Positions 44,688-54,083 are shown, counted from the first letter of the stretch. The stretch is 64,000 nucleotides of DNA from Dyella sp. BiH032 (GCF_031954525.1 NZ_CP134867.1:1922001-1986000); one strand, 5' to 3'. Translations and numbers: made by a program. Notes: generated by a model not told the origin, from the sequence alone.

Positions 44688-46135
44688 GTCGGCTCGCGCG
44701 GTTCGGGAGGCATGGGCGTGGCGGGGTCTTCCACGAGTTCCGCCTCGCCGTTCTCCGGCGCGGGCGAAGCGGTGGCGCTTTCCTCGCGCCGCGCCAGTTC
44801 CTGTTCGTAGCCTTCTATCAGCCGGTCGGCCAGCGCGCGATACACGGGCTTGCGGCAGAGCAGGGAGGACGCCGCGCGCGCCAGCAGGCAGGTTGCCATG
44901 ATCGGGATCGCCATCTGCTGGTTGGCGGTGAGCTCCATCGAGATCACGGTCGCCGTCAGCGGTGCCTGCGTCACGCCGGAGAGATACGCGGCCATCGCCA
45001 GCAGCACGACGGCGGAGGCGTCCGCGCCAGGCACCAGCGCGGCGATGTTGTCGCCCAGCCCCGCGCCGACCGCCAGTGCGGGCGAGAAGATGCCGCCGGG
45101 AATGCCCGCCCAGTACGAAGCGATGTTGCCCAGGAATTTCAACGCGCCGAACGCGCTCACCGTGTCATGGTGACCTTCGAGGATTGCCCTGGCCTGCGCA
45201 TACCCCGTGCCGTAGAGGCCGGTCTGGGTAAGTTGGCTCAGCAGCACCAGCGCCATGCCGCAGCCTGCCGCGAACAGCACCGGCTGGCGTGCGCGCAGCC
45301 GGCCGACGGCCCCGCGCAGGCCCCGGTCGTGCGGCAGGATCAGGCGCGCGAACAGTCCTCCGGCCAGCCCGCAGCCCAGGCCCGTCGCCAGTACGGCCCA
45401 CCACGCCCGCCCCAGTGGCAGGCCCATGTCGAGGCGGCCGAAGTACGCGTAGTTGCCGAGTATGCCCAGCGAGACCACGCCGGCGATGATCACGGCAGTA
45501 AGCAGGATGCCGCTCATGCGGTGCTCGAACGCACCGCTCATCTCTTCGATGGCGAACACCACGCCTGCCAGCGGCGTGTTGAAGGCCGCCGCGAGCCCGG
45601 CGGCCGCGCCCGCGAGGATGAAGCGCCCCGCGGCCGCCGCGTCGGCGAAGCCGAAACGCCGGCCCAGCGAATAGAGCAAGCCGGCCCCCACGTGCACGGT
45701 GGGCCCTTCACGGCCGACCGAAGCGCCGCCCAGCAGCGCCGCCAGCGTGAGCGCCATCTTGCCTACGGCGACCCGTAACGAAAGCAGGCTCTTCCGGAAG
45801 CCCTCGTCTTCTACCTTGAGTGCCGCGATCGCCTGCGGAATGCCCGAGCCGCGTGTCGGCTTAAGCACGCCGGAAGTGAGCCAGGCGAGCAGGGCGAATG
45901 TCGCGGGCGTCACCACGAAGGCCCACCAGCGGCTGTGCGTCACCATGCGGTGGAACAGCCCGAACGCGTAATCCGCGGCCTGCGCGAAGCCCACGGCAGC
46001 GAGGCCGACGATTACCGCGCCGCTCCAGAACAGCACACGCCGCCGCCATTGCACCGGCGAGAACAGATCGGAGTCGGCCAGCCGCTGCAGGCGCCCGGGT
46101 CGCGCGGGCGCCGTTTCCTTGTCGGAATCGCTCAT
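44684..46135 (-). CDS. ClC-type chloride channel/transporter
   Basis: A 483-aa multi-helix membrane protein of the ClC family. The anion-site motifs are present: GSGIPQA (near 105), GREGPTVH (near 145) with the gating glutamate, and the [16 protein letters not shown] segment (near 350). The gating Glu suggests Cl-/H+ antiport as in E. coli ClcA, but fluoride or another anion is possible. Its ATG overlaps the stop of the upstream nitrilase/GNAT gene and its stop overlaps the hutI start. Membership of an operon with a histidine-degradation enzyme is odd. A CBS domain is absent. Confidence 0.93.
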   Translation of the reverse strand: MSDSDKETAPARPGRLQRLADSDLFSPVQWRRRVLFWSGAVIVGLAAVGFAQAADYAFGLFHRMVTHSRWWAFVVTPATFALLAWLTSGVLKPTRGSGIPQAIAALKVEDEGFRKSLLSLRVAVGKMALTLAALLGGASVGREGPTVHVGAGLLYSLGRRFGFADAAAAGRFILAGAAAGLAAAFNTPLAGVVFAIEEMSGAFEHRMSGILLTAVIIAGVVSLGILGNYAYFGRLDMGLPLGRAWWAVLATGLGCGLAGGLFARLILPHDRGLRGAVGRLRARQPVLFAAGCGMALVLLSQLTQTGLYGTGYAQARAILEGHHDTVSAFGALKFLGNIASYWAGIPGGIFSPALAVGAGLGDNIAALVPGADASAVVLLAMAAYLSGVTQAPLTATVISMELTANQQMAIPIMATCLLARAASSLLCRKPVYRALADRLIEGYEQELARREESATASPAPENGEAELVEDPATPMPPEPREPT

Positions 46136-47703
46136 GGCTTGCCGCCGCGCTGCGTGGTCCAGCGCGTTTCGTACAGATCGAAGCGGCGGTCCTTCAGGTT
46201 CTGCACCGCGCCGGCATTGCGTGCGCGGGCCAGGCTTTCCAGGCGCAGATCCGCGAACAGCACGGTCTCGATATTGGGCTGCGAATCCGCGGCGATGCCG
46301 TCGCGCGCGAACGGGAAATCGCTGGGCGTGAGGATGCAGCTCTGGCCGTACTGGATATCGAAATTATTCACGCCCGGCAGATTGCCGACGTTACCGGACA
46401 GCACTACGTAGCACTGGTTTTCAATGGCGCGGGCCTGCGAGCAGTAGCGCACGCGCAGATAACCCTCGCGCACGTCCGTGCAGAATGGCACGAACAGGAT
46501 CAGCGCGCCCTGGTCGGTGAGATGCCGGGCGACCTCCGGGAACTCGGAGTCGTAGCAGATCATCACGCCGATCGGGCCGCAGTCCGTCTGCACGGTGGCC
46601 GCACTGTCGCCGCCGGTGATGTTCCACACGGTGCGCTCGCTGGGCGTGGGGTGCAGCTTCTCGCGCTCGTGGATCGAGCCGTCGCGCAGGCATACGTAGC
46701 ACACGTTGTGGATGTCGCCGTTGGGCTGCTCCGTGGGATGCGAGCCGGCGATGATGTTGATGTTGTAGTGCACCGCCAAGCGGCTGAAGAGTTCCTTCAC
46801 CTGCGGCGTGTACTGGCTGAGCTTGCGAATGGAGTCGACCGGCGAGAGCTCCGCGTTCTCGATCGACAGCAGCTGCAGCGTGATCAGCTCGGGGAAGGTC
46901 ACGAAGTCCGCGTTGTAGTCCGCGGCGATGTCGGTGAAATACTCGACCTGGGTAGCGAACTCCTCGAATGACTTGATGCGCCGCTGCTGGTACTGCACCG
47001 AGGCGACGCGCACCGAATCGGGCAGCCGCTGCGGCGATGGAATCGACGGCACGTCTGGCTGGTTGAGCAATTGCGGATTGCGCCACACCAAATGTGCGGC
47101 GTAGCCGAGCGATTCGTAATCCGAAGGCACGTAGCCACGCAGCACGCCGACCACATGGAAGTCGTTGGCCAGCTGGAAGCTGAGGGTGGGGTCGCGCCGC
47201 CGGCCTTCGACCACGGCCTGCACGTACTCCTCCGCGCTGCCGTAGCGCTGGATGGCGCGGGCCAGGCCGGGGATGCGGCCGCCGAACACGATGCCGCGCA
47301 GCTTCAGGTCGGTGCACAGCCGCTTGCGTGCCTGGTACAGCCGCTGCCCGATGCGCATGCCGCGGTATGCCGGATGCACCACCACTTCCATGCCGTACAG
47401 CCAGTTGCCGTCCGGCTTGTGGCGCGAGGCCATGCCGCCGCCGGTGATCTGCATCCAGGTATGTGGCGCGAGCGCGCTGAGCTCGTCGATGCGGAAAGTG
47501 GCGCAGTAGCCGACGATGCTCCCTTCGTACTCGACCACGAACTGGCCTTCGGGAAAGTGCGTCTGCTGCGATCGCAGCATCTCCGCCGAATGGCCCCATT
47601 CGGGGGTGTAGACGCGCCCGGTAAGCTCGACCAGGGCCGGGACGTCCGCCGGTTGCGCCTGGCGCACCAGCAGTTTGGGGGTGTGCTCGTTCTTCTTGGC
47701 CAT
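46132..47703 (-). CDS. GNAT acetyltransferase-carbon-nitrogen hydrolase fusion
   Basis: A 523-aa two-domain protein. Residues about 8-215 form a GNAT domain (ITGGGMASRHKPDGNWLYGM, VVVHPAYRGMRIGQRLYQAR). Residues about 225-505 form a nitrilase-superfamily amidase with the triad Glu (VTFPELITLQ), Lys (EREKLHPTPSE) and Cys (MICYDSEFPE). This architecture is known in bacteria as the bifunctional GNAT/carbon-nitrogen hydrolase family, but its substrate is unsettled. I start at MAKKNEH (47703); an ATG 9 bp upstream is possible. It is the first gene of an operon with the ClC and hutI genes, divergent from hutF. Confidence 0.9.
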   Translation of the reverse strand: MAKKNEHTPKLLVRQAQPADVPALVELTGRVYTPEWGHSAEMLRSQQTHFPEGQFVVEYEGSIVGYCATFRIDELSALAPHTWMQITGGGMASRHKPDGNWLYGMEVVVHPAYRGMRIGQRLYQARKRLCTDLKLRGIVFGGRIPGLARAIQRYGSAEEYVQAVVEGRRRDPTLSFQLANDFHVVGVLRGYVPSDYESLGYAAHLVWRNPQLLNQPDVPSIPSPQRLPDSVRVASVQYQQRRIKSFEEFATQVEYFTDIAADYNADFVTFPELITLQLLSIENAELSPVDSIRKLSQYTPQVKELFSRLAVHYNINIIAGSHPTEQPNGDIHNVCYVCLRDGSIHEREKLHPTPSERTVWNITGGDSAATVQTDCGPIGVMICYDSEFPEVARHLTDQGALILFVPFCTDVREGYLRVRYCSQARAIENQCYVVLSGNVGNLPGVNNFDIQYGQSCILTPSDFPFARDGIAADSQPNIETVLFADLRLESLARARNAGAVQNLKDRRFDLYETRWTTQRGGKP

Positions 47704-47779
47704 GGGGCGCATTATGCCGTAGCGACCGCGCGGGACGGGCTCGCGGTTACACTCCGTGCATGCCAACGGAAGCCCCACG

Positions 47780-49141
47780 ATGAGCAACGCCGCGCGAACC
47801 TACAGTGCCGACCAACTCTGGCTGGCCGACGGCTGGGCGGCCGACGGCGCGTTCGCCGTGGACGCGACCGGCCACGTGGCACCACCAGAAGGCGACGCCG
47901 AGCGCCTCGGCGCCTGGGTGTTGCCGGGCATGCCCAACCTGCATTCGCACGCATTCCAGCGGGCCATGGCCGGGTTGGCTGAGCGCAAGGGCCGCAGCGA
48001 CGACAGCTTCTGGACCTGGCGCGAAACCATGTACGCCTTCGCCGCCACGATCGGGCCGGAGGAGCTGAAGGCCATCGCCGCCCAGCTCTACGTCGAAATG
48101 CTCAAGGCCGGCTACACGCAGGTCTGCGAGTTCCACTACCTGCACCACCAGCCCGATGGCACGCCGTACGCACAGCCTGAAGCGATGTCGCTCGCGCTGA
48201 TCGAAGCGGCGCGCGAGACCGGCATCGCGCTGACGCTGCTGCCGGTGCTGTACATGACCGGCGGTTTCGATGGGCGGCCACTGAGTCCGCGCCAGCGCCG
48301 CTTCGGGCACGACCTGTCGTCCTACGTACACCTGCTGGAAACGCTGCGCCGCCACGAGAACGAAGGCCTGCGCGTCGGCATCGCCCTGCATTCGCTGCGC
48401 GCGGTGCCGGAAGCGGCCATGCGTGCGTTGCTGGCCACGGGCGCGACGAAAGACCTGCCCATCCACATCCACATCGCCGAACAGATCGGCGAAGTGCAGG
48501 ACTGCCTCGCCACGCGCGGCGCGCGCCCGGTCGAGTGGCTGCTCGATCATGCCCCGGTGGATGCGCGCTGGACCCTGGTGCACGCCACGCACCTGACCGG
48601 CCACGAGACCTCGCGCCTCGCGCGCAGCGGCGCGGTGGCGGGCCTGTGCCCCACCACCGAGGCCAACCTGGGCGACGGCCTGTTCCCGCTGAGCGACTAC
48701 CTCGATGCGAGGGGCATGCTCGGCATCGGTTCCGACTCGCACATCTCGGTGTCCCCGGTCGAAGAACTGCGCTGGCTCGAGTACGGCCAGCGCCTGTCCA
48801 CGCGCCACCGCAACATCGCCGCGCGCGCGGAGGGCGACAGCGTCGGCGAGACCTTGTGGCGCGCTACCTTGCGTGGCGGCGCGCGTGCGGCCGGCCTTGC
48901 GGTCGGAGAGCTGCGCAGCGCTGCGCGGGCCGACCTGCTGGTGCTCGACGAAGAGGCGCCGTTGCTGGCGGCGCGCGACGCAGGCTCGCTGCTCGATACG
49001 TTCCTGTTCGCCGGCAACGCGCCGCTGGTGCGCCATGTGATGTGCGGTGGACGCTGGGTCGTGCGCGACTTCCGGCATCACGACGAGGCCGGCATCGCCG
49101 CGCGCTACCGCGCTGTCATGGAGCGCCTGGCGCGGCCCTGA
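47780..49141 (+). CDS. hutF: Formimidoylglutamate deiminase
   Basis: Deiminates N-formimino-L-glutamate to N-formyl-L-glutamate, the step specific to the five-step histidine pathway (with HutG). The protein is 453 aa. The amidohydrolase metal motif is GMPNLHSHAFQRAMAGL (near residue 58), with HIHIAEQIGEV (near 235), the later metal His in LVHATHLTG, and the metal Asp in GIGSDSHISVSP (near 318). GGAAG 7 bp before the ATG at 47780 favours this start over a GTG 24 bp upstream. It is divergent from the operon carrying hutI. Confidence 0.95.
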   Translation: MSNAARTYSADQLWLADGWAADGAFAVDATGHVAPPEGDAERLGAWVLPGMPNLHSHAFQRAMAGLAERKGRSDDSFWTWRETMYAFAATIGPEELKAIAAQLYVEMLKAGYTQVCEFHYLHHQPDGTPYAQPEAMSLALIEAARETGIALTLLPVLYMTGGFDGRPLSPRQRRFGHDLSSYVHLLETLRRHENEGLRVGIALHSLRAVPEAAMRALLATGATKDLPIHIHIAEQIGEVQDCLATRGARPVEWLLDHAPVDARWTLVHATHLTGHETSRLARSGAVAGLCPTTEANLGDGLFPLSDYLDARGMLGIGSDSHISVSPVEELRWLEYGQRLSTRHRNIAARAEGDSVGETLWRATLRGGARAAGLAVGELRSAARADLLVLDEEAPLLAARDAGSLLDTFLFAGNAPLVRHVMCGGRWVVRDFRHHDEAGIAARYRAVMERLARP

Positions 49142-49237
49142 GCCTGCGCGGCCCCGGGCTGGCGCGCCCGCCGCATGCTGGCTTAGTGTGGCGTCACGCG
49201 GCCGCGCGGCGGCCGCCCCCACGGGAGGGCGTTCTCC

Positions 49238-49642
49238 ATGCGGTCGTTCGATGATCTGGGCAAGCTGGTCCTGCGCGTAGTGCTGGGCGCGCTCATCCTT
49301 TTCCACGGCGTGTCGAAGCTGATCCATGGGCCCGGGTTCGTGGTCCAGGCCCTGGCGCAGGCCGGCATGCCTGCGTTCCTGGCGTATGGCGTCTACGTCG
49401 GCGAAGTCGTAGCGCCGCTTCTGCTGATCCTCGGCCTGTGGGCGCGGGTGGGCGCGTTGATCGTGGCAGTGAACATGGTCGTGGCGCTGCTGCTGGTGCA
49501 TACCAGCCAGTTCCTGTCGTTGGCGGACACGGGTGGATGGGCACTGGAGCTGCAGGGCATGTACCTGGGCGGCGCCATCGCCGTATTGCTGCTCGGCGCC
49601 GGCCGGTTTTCGCTCGGCGGTGCGCGCGGCCGATGGAACTAG
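49238..49642 (+). CDS. DoxX family membrane protein
   Basis: A 134-aa membrane protein with four transmembrane helices. KLVLRVVLGALILFHGVSKL near the start and GVYVGEVVAPLLLILGLWAR in the middle are the DoxX pattern; the C-terminal half contains HTSQFLSLADTGGWALELQG. DoxX proteins are small quinone-related or redox-linked membrane proteins of loosely known function. GGGAGGG lies upstream of the ATG. It stands alone. Confidence 0.87.
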   Translation: MRSFDDLGKLVLRVVLGALILFHGVSKLIHGPGFVVQALAQAGMPAFLAYGVYVGEVVAPLLLILGLWARVGALIVAVNMVVALLLVHTSQFLSLADTGGWALELQGMYLGGAIAVLLLGAGRFSLGGARGRWN

Positions 49643-49852
49643 CATCACCGGCGGCTTCTTTCTCCGGCCGGAAAGGGGCCGCCGATTGTTTGCCTGAGGA
49701 CCGCGCGGTGCCGTTGTCGCGGACATGACGACGCATGCGCCTGAATGGCGCCCCGGCGTGGCCTGAACGCCGGGCATCGCCACTTGCACTACGGCGTCAT
49801 CGACGTATCGCATCTCCCGTTTTCTTGCCCACCTCTCCACGTGGAGCACGCC

Positions 49853-50017
49853 ATGGGCAAGATCAGGACCTTCCTCTGCATCGCCGCGCTAGCCGCCACC
49901 AGTGCGCTGAGCGGCTGCGTCGTCGTTCCCGCGCATGGTTATGGCGGACACGTGTGGGTGCCTGGCTACTGGGCATCGCCGCACGTGTGGGTGGAGGGGC
50001 ATTGGCGTTATCGCTGA
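49853..50017 (+). CDS. Small lipoprotein with WxxGxW repeats
   Basis: A 54-aa lipoprotein: signal MGKIRTFLCIAALAATSALS and lipobox ALSGC (Cys near residue 22). The short mature part has two WV-x-G-x-W units (HVWVPGYW, HVWVEGHW), the WxxGxW repeat of BcpO-related proteins in proteobacteria. Those are predicted outer-membrane lipoproteins of unknown function. It ends 9 bp before the convergent LysR gene's stop. Confidence 0.75.
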   Translation: MGKIRTFLCIAALAATSALSGCVVVPAHGYGGHVWVPGYWASPHVWVEGHWRYR

Positions 50018-50026
50018 GCGCCGCGC

Positions 50027-50926
50027 CTAGGCCGCCATCCGTTCGCGCAGGAAGTCGATGAACGCGCGCAGCTTGGGCGGCACCTGGAAACGGCTGGGGT
50101 AATACAGGTAGAAGCCGTCGTACGGCGGTAGCCAGGTGTCGAGTACGGTCTCGAGCCGGCCGGAGGCGAGATGGTCGCGCACCGCCGGCTCCAGCGTGTG
50201 CGTTAGCCCCAGTCCGTCCAGCGCGGCGCGGATGGCAAGCGCCGGGTCGTTGACGATCAGCGGCCCGTTCACGTCGATGTCGAACCAGCGCCCGCGCTGC
50301 GCGAATTCCCAGCGATAGATGCCGCCGCTGCTCACATAGCGATTGCGCACGCAGGCGTGCGCCTGCAGGTCGCGCGGATGCTGCGGCCTGCCGTACCGGT
50401 CGAGATAGTCCGGGGTCGCCGCCACCACCGAGCGCACCGGCCCGCCGAGCGGTACCGCCACCATGTCGCGTGCCAGGCGCTCGCCCAGGCGGATGCCGCA
50501 GTCGTAGCCGCCGCCCACCAGGTCCACCAGCCCGCCGGTGACGTCGATGTCCAGGGTGATGTCCGGCCAGCGTCGCAGGAACTCGCACTGCAGAGGCGCG
50601 ATCAGCCATTCCAGCACGATCTCCGGCACTGTCACGCGCAGCGTGCCAGCGGGGCGGTCACCGTGTTGGCGCAGTTCGTCCAGGGCGACGTCGATGGCAG
50701 CGAGCGCGGGGGTGATGCGCTCGAGGAACAGCTTGCCCGCCTCGGTGAGGCCGACCCGGCGCGTGGTCCGTTGCAGCAGGCGCACGCCGAGGCGTTGCTC
50801 GAGCTGGCGCATGGTCTGGCTGAGGGCGGATGCGGTCACCTCCAGCTCGGCCGCGGCGCGCGTGAAGCTGCCGTGCCGGGCGATCAGGTGAAAAGCGCGC
50901 AGGGCAGAAGTGTGATCGTCGCGCAT
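50027..50926 (-). CDS. LysR family transcriptional regulator
   Basis: A 299-aa LysR regulator with N-terminal HTH (about residues 8-65, LRAFHLIARHGSFTRAAAEL then SALSQTMRQLEQRLGV) and substrate domain (about 90-295) of the CrgA/DmlR-like type (RPAGTLRVTVPEIVLEWLIA, GYDCGIRLGERLARDMVAVP). It is divergent from an aldo/keto reductase operon with 96 bp between, which is AT-rich (TTAGTTTTCCTTAATAACG near 50932), a probable shared promoter/operator. Regulation of that operon is expected from this layout; the inducer is unknown. Confidence 0.9.
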   Translation of the reverse strand: MRDDHTSALRAFHLIARHGSFTRAAAELEVTASALSQTMRQLEQRLGVRLLQRTTRRVGLTEAGKLFLERITPALAAIDVALDELRQHGDRPAGTLRVTVPEIVLEWLIAPLQCEFLRRWPDITLDIDVTGGLVDLVGGGYDCGIRLGERLARDMVAVPLGGPVRSVVAATPDYLDRYGRPQHPRDLQAHACVRNRYVSSGGIYRWEFAQRGRWFDIDVNGPLIVNDPALAIRAALDGLGLTHTLEPAVRDHLASGRLETVLDTWLPPYDGFYLYYPSRFQVPPKLRAFIDFLRERMAA

Positions 50927-51022
50927 TGATTAGTTTTCCTTAATAACGCTTCAAAAGCTTCCGTATTTTTCTACGCAATGGCAAGGGCCAGACTTCGTCC
51001 ATCACCAACGGAGGTCTCGCTC

Positions 51023-52141
51023 ATGCCGCTCGATCGCTACTACACCCTGGGCCGCTCCGGCCTGCGCGTCAGCCGTCTCTCGCTCGGCACCATGACCTTC
51101 GGCGAAGACTGGGGCTGGGGCGCGGCCGAAGACACGGCGCGCGCCATGTTCGACCGTTACCTCGAGGCCGGCGGCAATTTCATCGACACCGCCGACATGT
51201 ACACCGAAGGCTCCAGCGAAACGCTGCTGGGCAAGTTCGTGGAGCAGGCCGGCGCGCGCGATCGCGTGGTGATCTCCACCAAGTTCACCTACAACGCGCA
51301 GGCGGGCAATCCCAATGCCGGCGGCAACGGGCGCAAGAACATCATGCGTGCGGTGGAAGGCTCACTGCGCCGCCTGCGCACGGACTACATCGATCTCTAC
51401 CTGTTGCACACCTGGGATCGCATCACGCCGGCCGAAGAAGTGGTGCGCACGCTGGACGACCTGGTGCGTGCCGGCAAGATCCGCTATGCCGGTCTCTCCG
51501 ACACACCGGCCTGGTACGCCGCGCGGGCACAGACCTTCGCCGAGGCGCACGCGCTGACGCCGCTGGTGAACATGCAGTTGGAGTACTCGCTGATCGAACG
51601 CCACATCGAGCACGAATTCGTCCCGCTGGCGACGGAACTGGGCATGGGCATCACCGCGTGGAGCCCATTGGGCATGGGCCTGCTGTCGGGCAAGTACAAG
51701 CCCAGCCAGGCCGGCGGCGAAGGCGACGGCCGCCTCGCCAAGGTCACCGCGGCACCGGGCTTCGAGCGCTTCACCGAACGCAACTGGCGCATCGTGTCGG
51801 TGCTGGAGGAAGTGGCGCGCGAGAGTGGCCGCAGCATGGCGCAGGTGGCCTTGAACTGGGCGGCGAACCGGCCGGGCATCGCTTCGCTGATCGTCGGCGC
51901 CACCAAGCTGGCCCAGCTGGACGACAATCTCGCGGCGTTGGATTTCACCCTGCCTGAAGCACTGCGTACGCGTCTCGACGAGGTGAGCGCGCCCGAGGCA
52001 CCGTTCCCGTACTACATGTTCGTCGACCGCCAGCAGACGCGCATCCATGGCGGGGTGGCCGTGGGCGACAAGCCGGCAGGCTACGCGCCGCCGGTGTGGG
52101 TGGGCGCCGTGGAGGCCCGCGACGTGCGGGCCAGCCGCTGA
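51023..52141 (+). CDS. Aldo/keto reductase
   Basis: A 372-aa NADPH-dependent oxidoreductase. The catalytic tetrad is visible as FIDTADMY (Asp and Tyr), STKFTY (Lys) and LLHTWD (His). The late RPGIASLIVGATKLAQLDDN segment binds the cofactor. It has an unusually long C-terminal tail (PYYMFVDRQQTRIHGGVAVG onward) beyond the barrel. GGAGG 8 bp before the ATG sets the start. First gene of an operon with an alpha/beta hydrolase (12 bp gap) and a GlcG-like gene; a LysR regulator is divergent. Substrate unknown; aldehyde or ketone detoxification is plausible. Confidence 0.92.
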   Translation: MPLDRYYTLGRSGLRVSRLSLGTMTFGEDWGWGAAEDTARAMFDRYLEAGGNFIDTADMYTEGSSETLLGKFVEQAGARDRVVISTKFTYNAQAGNPNAGGNGRKNIMRAVEGSLRRLRTDYIDLYLLHTWDRITPAEEVVRTLDDLVRAGKIRYAGLSDTPAWYAARAQTFAEAHALTPLVNMQLEYSLIERHIEHEFVPLATELGMGITAWSPLGMGLLSGKYKPSQAGGEGDGRLAKVTAAPGFERFTERNWRIVSVLEEVARESGRSMAQVALNWAANRPGIASLIVGATKLAQLDDNLAALDFTLPEALRTRLDEVSAPEAPFPYYMFVDRQQTRIHGGVAVGDKPAGYAPPVWVGAVEARDVRASR

Positions 52142-52153
52142 GGAGACGCGAAC

Positions 52154-53002
52154 ATGCCAGCCACGCTCATCACCAAGAAGCATGGCGCGCCGCAAACGCG
52201 CTGGATCGAAGCCGACGGCGTGCATTTCCACGCCGAGCTGGCGGGGCAGGACGAAGCCATCGCCATGCTGCACGGCTTCCTGGTCGACAGCGGCCAGTGG
52301 GACGCCGAATTCGCCGCCCTGGCGGAGGACCATCGCGTGCTGCGCTACGACCTGCGCGGCTTCGGCCGCTCGTCGATGACAGATGCACCGTTCGCGCATC
52401 ACGAAGACCTGGAGCGCATACTCAATGCCAGCGGCATCGATCGCGCCGCGCTGCTCGGTTGCTCGGGCGGCGCCGGCACGGCGCTCGACTTCGCGCTGGC
52501 ACACCCGGAGCGGGTGCGCGCGATGGCCTTCGTCGGCGCCGGCTACTGGGGCTACTACGCCACGCGCACGCCGGAGGCCAAGGCATTCTGGGCCGCCGTG
52601 GAAAGCGGCGATCCCGACGCCTTGCTGGACGCCTCGTTGCGCAGCTTTCTCGACGGTCCGCGCCGCGCGCCGGAGCAGAGCAATCCGGAAGCTCGCGCGC
52701 GTATCGCCGCGATGAGTCAGTGGAACTTCGGCCGTACGGACGGCTACTGGAAGAAGGCGGCCCTGCAACGCAACCCGGCGGTGCCGGCGCCGGAGCGGCT
52801 GGCGGAACTGCGCATCCCCGTGCTGTTGATCGTGGGCGAGGAAGACCAGCCTGAAGTGATCGAGCTGTCCGAACGCCTCGCGGCCGGCCTGCCCGATGCA
52901 CACCTGGTGCGCGTGCCGGACGCTGGCCATCACGTGAATATCGAGCGGCCGGACGTCGTGCTGCCTCTGCTGCGCGAGTTCTTCGCGGAGACGCGCGCAT
53001 GA
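52154..53002 (+). CDS. Alpha/beta hydrolase
   Basis: A 282-aa alpha/beta-hydrolase. The oxyanion segment is MLHGFLVDSG, the nucleophile is Ser in LLGCSGGAGTA (G-x-S-x-G), the acid is in VGEEDQPEVIE, and the His is in DAGHHVNIERP. A lid region (about 130-200) is Trp/Tyr-rich. It begins 12 bp after the aldo/keto reductase and overlaps the GlcG-like gene by 4 bp (ATGA), so the three proteins are made together. Substrate not known. Confidence 0.9.
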   Translation: MPATLITKKHGAPQTRWIEADGVHFHAELAGQDEAIAMLHGFLVDSGQWDAEFAALAEDHRVLRYDLRGFGRSSMTDAPFAHHEDLERILNASGIDRAALLGCSGGAGTALDFALAHPERVRAMAFVGAGYWGYYATRTPEAKAFWAAVESGDPDALLDASLRSFLDGPRRAPEQSNPEARARIAAMSQWNFGRTDGYWKKAALQRNPAVPAPERLAELRIPVLLIVGEEDQPEVIELSERLAAGLPDAHLVRVPDAGHHVNIERPDVVLPLLREFFAETRA

Positions 53003-53427
53003 GCCGTCCGCCCTCGTACGGCGCGCCGATCACGCTGGCCGAGGCCGCGCGCGTGATGGCCGCCGCGCAGGCCGAAGCCGAACGCTATGACTGGCCGATG
53101 GCGATCGCCGTCGTCGGCAGCGGCGGGCACTTGGTGATGCTGCACGCATTGGACGACGTGCAGCATGCCAGCGTACCGGTCGCACAGGCCAAGGCGCAGA
53201 CGGCGGTGAATTTCCGCCGACCGTCCAAGCTGTTCGAGGATGCCGTGCGCGACGGCGGTCTCGGCCTGCGCCTGCTCGGCATGGACAACCTGCTGCCGCT
53301 GGACGGCGGCTTGCCGCTCTACAAGGACGGCAAGGTGATCGGCGCGATCGGCGTATCCGGCATGCAATCCACGCAGGATGCCCAGGTGGCCGCCGCCGGT
53401 GCGGCCGTGTTCAACGGGGCGATGTAG
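52999..53427 (+). CDS. GlcG/HbpS-like protein
   Basis: A 142-aa protein of the GlcG/HbpS family, some members of which bind heme or cobalamin. Typical segments are LAEAARVMAAAQAEAERYDW, AIAVVGSGGHLVMLHALDDV, and VIGAIGVSGMQSTQDAQVA. No signal peptide is visible, so it is probably cytoplasmic. It overlaps the hydrolase gene by 4 bp. Its partnership with an oxidoreductase and hydrolase suggests a small catabolic or detoxifying operon. Confidence 0.87.
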   Translation: MSRPPSYGAPITLAEAARVMAAAQAEAERYDWPMAIAVVGSGGHLVMLHALDDVQHASVPVAQAKAQTAVNFRRPSKLFEDAVRDGGLGLRLLGMDNLLPLDGGLPLYKDGKVIGAIGVSGMQSTQDAQVAAAGAAVFNGAM

Positions 53428-53434
53428 GCGTACG

Positions 53435-53474
53435 GAAAAAAGAAGGCCGCATCCCACGAGGAGATGCGGCCTTC
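53435..53474 (-). terminator. Rho-independent terminator of the Spy-like gene
   Basis: 11-bp stem GAAGGCCGCAT / ATGCGGCCTTC (53442-53452 with 53464-53474) with an 11-nt loop. On the minus strand it is followed by a TTTTTT run. It follows the spy-like gene and lies just past the convergent GlcG stop. Confidence 0.85.
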
Positions 53475-53501
53475 CACCGGGGCACTGCCGGTTGAAGCGC
53501 C

Positions 53502-53993
53502 TTACTGGGCGGAGGTACCCGAGCTCACCGGATGCTCGGCCTTGAACTGCTGCCACTGCTGGCGGCGCTGCTCGCGTTCCTGCTTCAGCGTGGCCCATTG
53601 GGCCTTCTGCTGCGGGGTGAGCAGGGCGTAGATCTGCGCCTTCAGCTGGGCACGCTGCTGCACGCGGTTCTGCGTCGCGGCCGCTTCGGCCTGGGCCAGC
53701 TTGGCGGCGGCGGCCTGGTAGCCGACCTGGTCAGGCGTCATCGACTCGAAGGCCTGGCGCTGCTGGCGCAGGGTGTCGCGCTGGGTCTTGTTCTGGGCGA
53801 AGGTGTTCTTCACCAGGTCGCGGATGCTGGCGCGCTGGGCGTCGGTCAGGTTGAGCTTCTGCATGGCCATGTCGAAGCCGTGGCCATGGTGGCCGCCGAA
53901 ACGCGGGCCGCCGTCCTGGCCGGCCGCGAAGGCCGCGGTGCCGAGGGTCATGGCGGAAGCGAGGGCCAGGCCGAGGAAGAGGGACTTGCGCAT
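53502..53993 (-). CDS. Spy/CpxP-like periplasmic chaperone
   Basis: A 163-aa exported protein (signal peptide MRKSLFLGLALASAMTLGTAAFA). The two LTxxQ-type motifs of Spy/CpxP proteins are present: LNLTDAQRASI (near residue 48) and LLTPQQKAQW (near 128). The protein is helical and rich in Gln, Arg and Lys with a His/Gly-rich N-terminal stretch (GGHHGHGFD). Spy and CpxP bind unfolded proteins or the Cpx sensor in the periplasm. It is divergent from a CpxR/CpxA-like pair, and a perfect CpxR box lies between them, so it is probably a Cpx target. Confidence 0.9.
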   Translation of the reverse strand: MRKSLFLGLALASAMTLGTAAFAAGQDGGPRFGGHHGHGFDMAMQKLNLTDAQRASIRDLVKNTFAQNKTQRDTLRQQRQAFESMTPDQVGYQAAAAKLAQAEAAATQNRVQQRAQLKAQIYALLTPQQKAQWATLKQEREQRRQQWQQFKAEHPVSSGTSAQ

Positions 53994-54068
53994 GTGGGTT
54001 CACCTTTCGGGTTGGGGGGCTTGCGGTGTATTTGACGCCACCCCTGCGTGTATGTTTTTTGCCGGAGG

Positions 54069-54083
54069 GTAAAGAAGCGTAAA
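54069..54083. promoter_or_regulatory. CpxR box
   Basis: GTAAAGAAGCGTAAA is an exact match to the E. coli CpxR consensus GTAAA-N5-GTAAA. It lies 60 bp upstream of the cpxR-like ATG and 75 bp from the spy-like ATG, in a local AT-rich patch, so it can act on either promoter. Confidence 0.8.
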
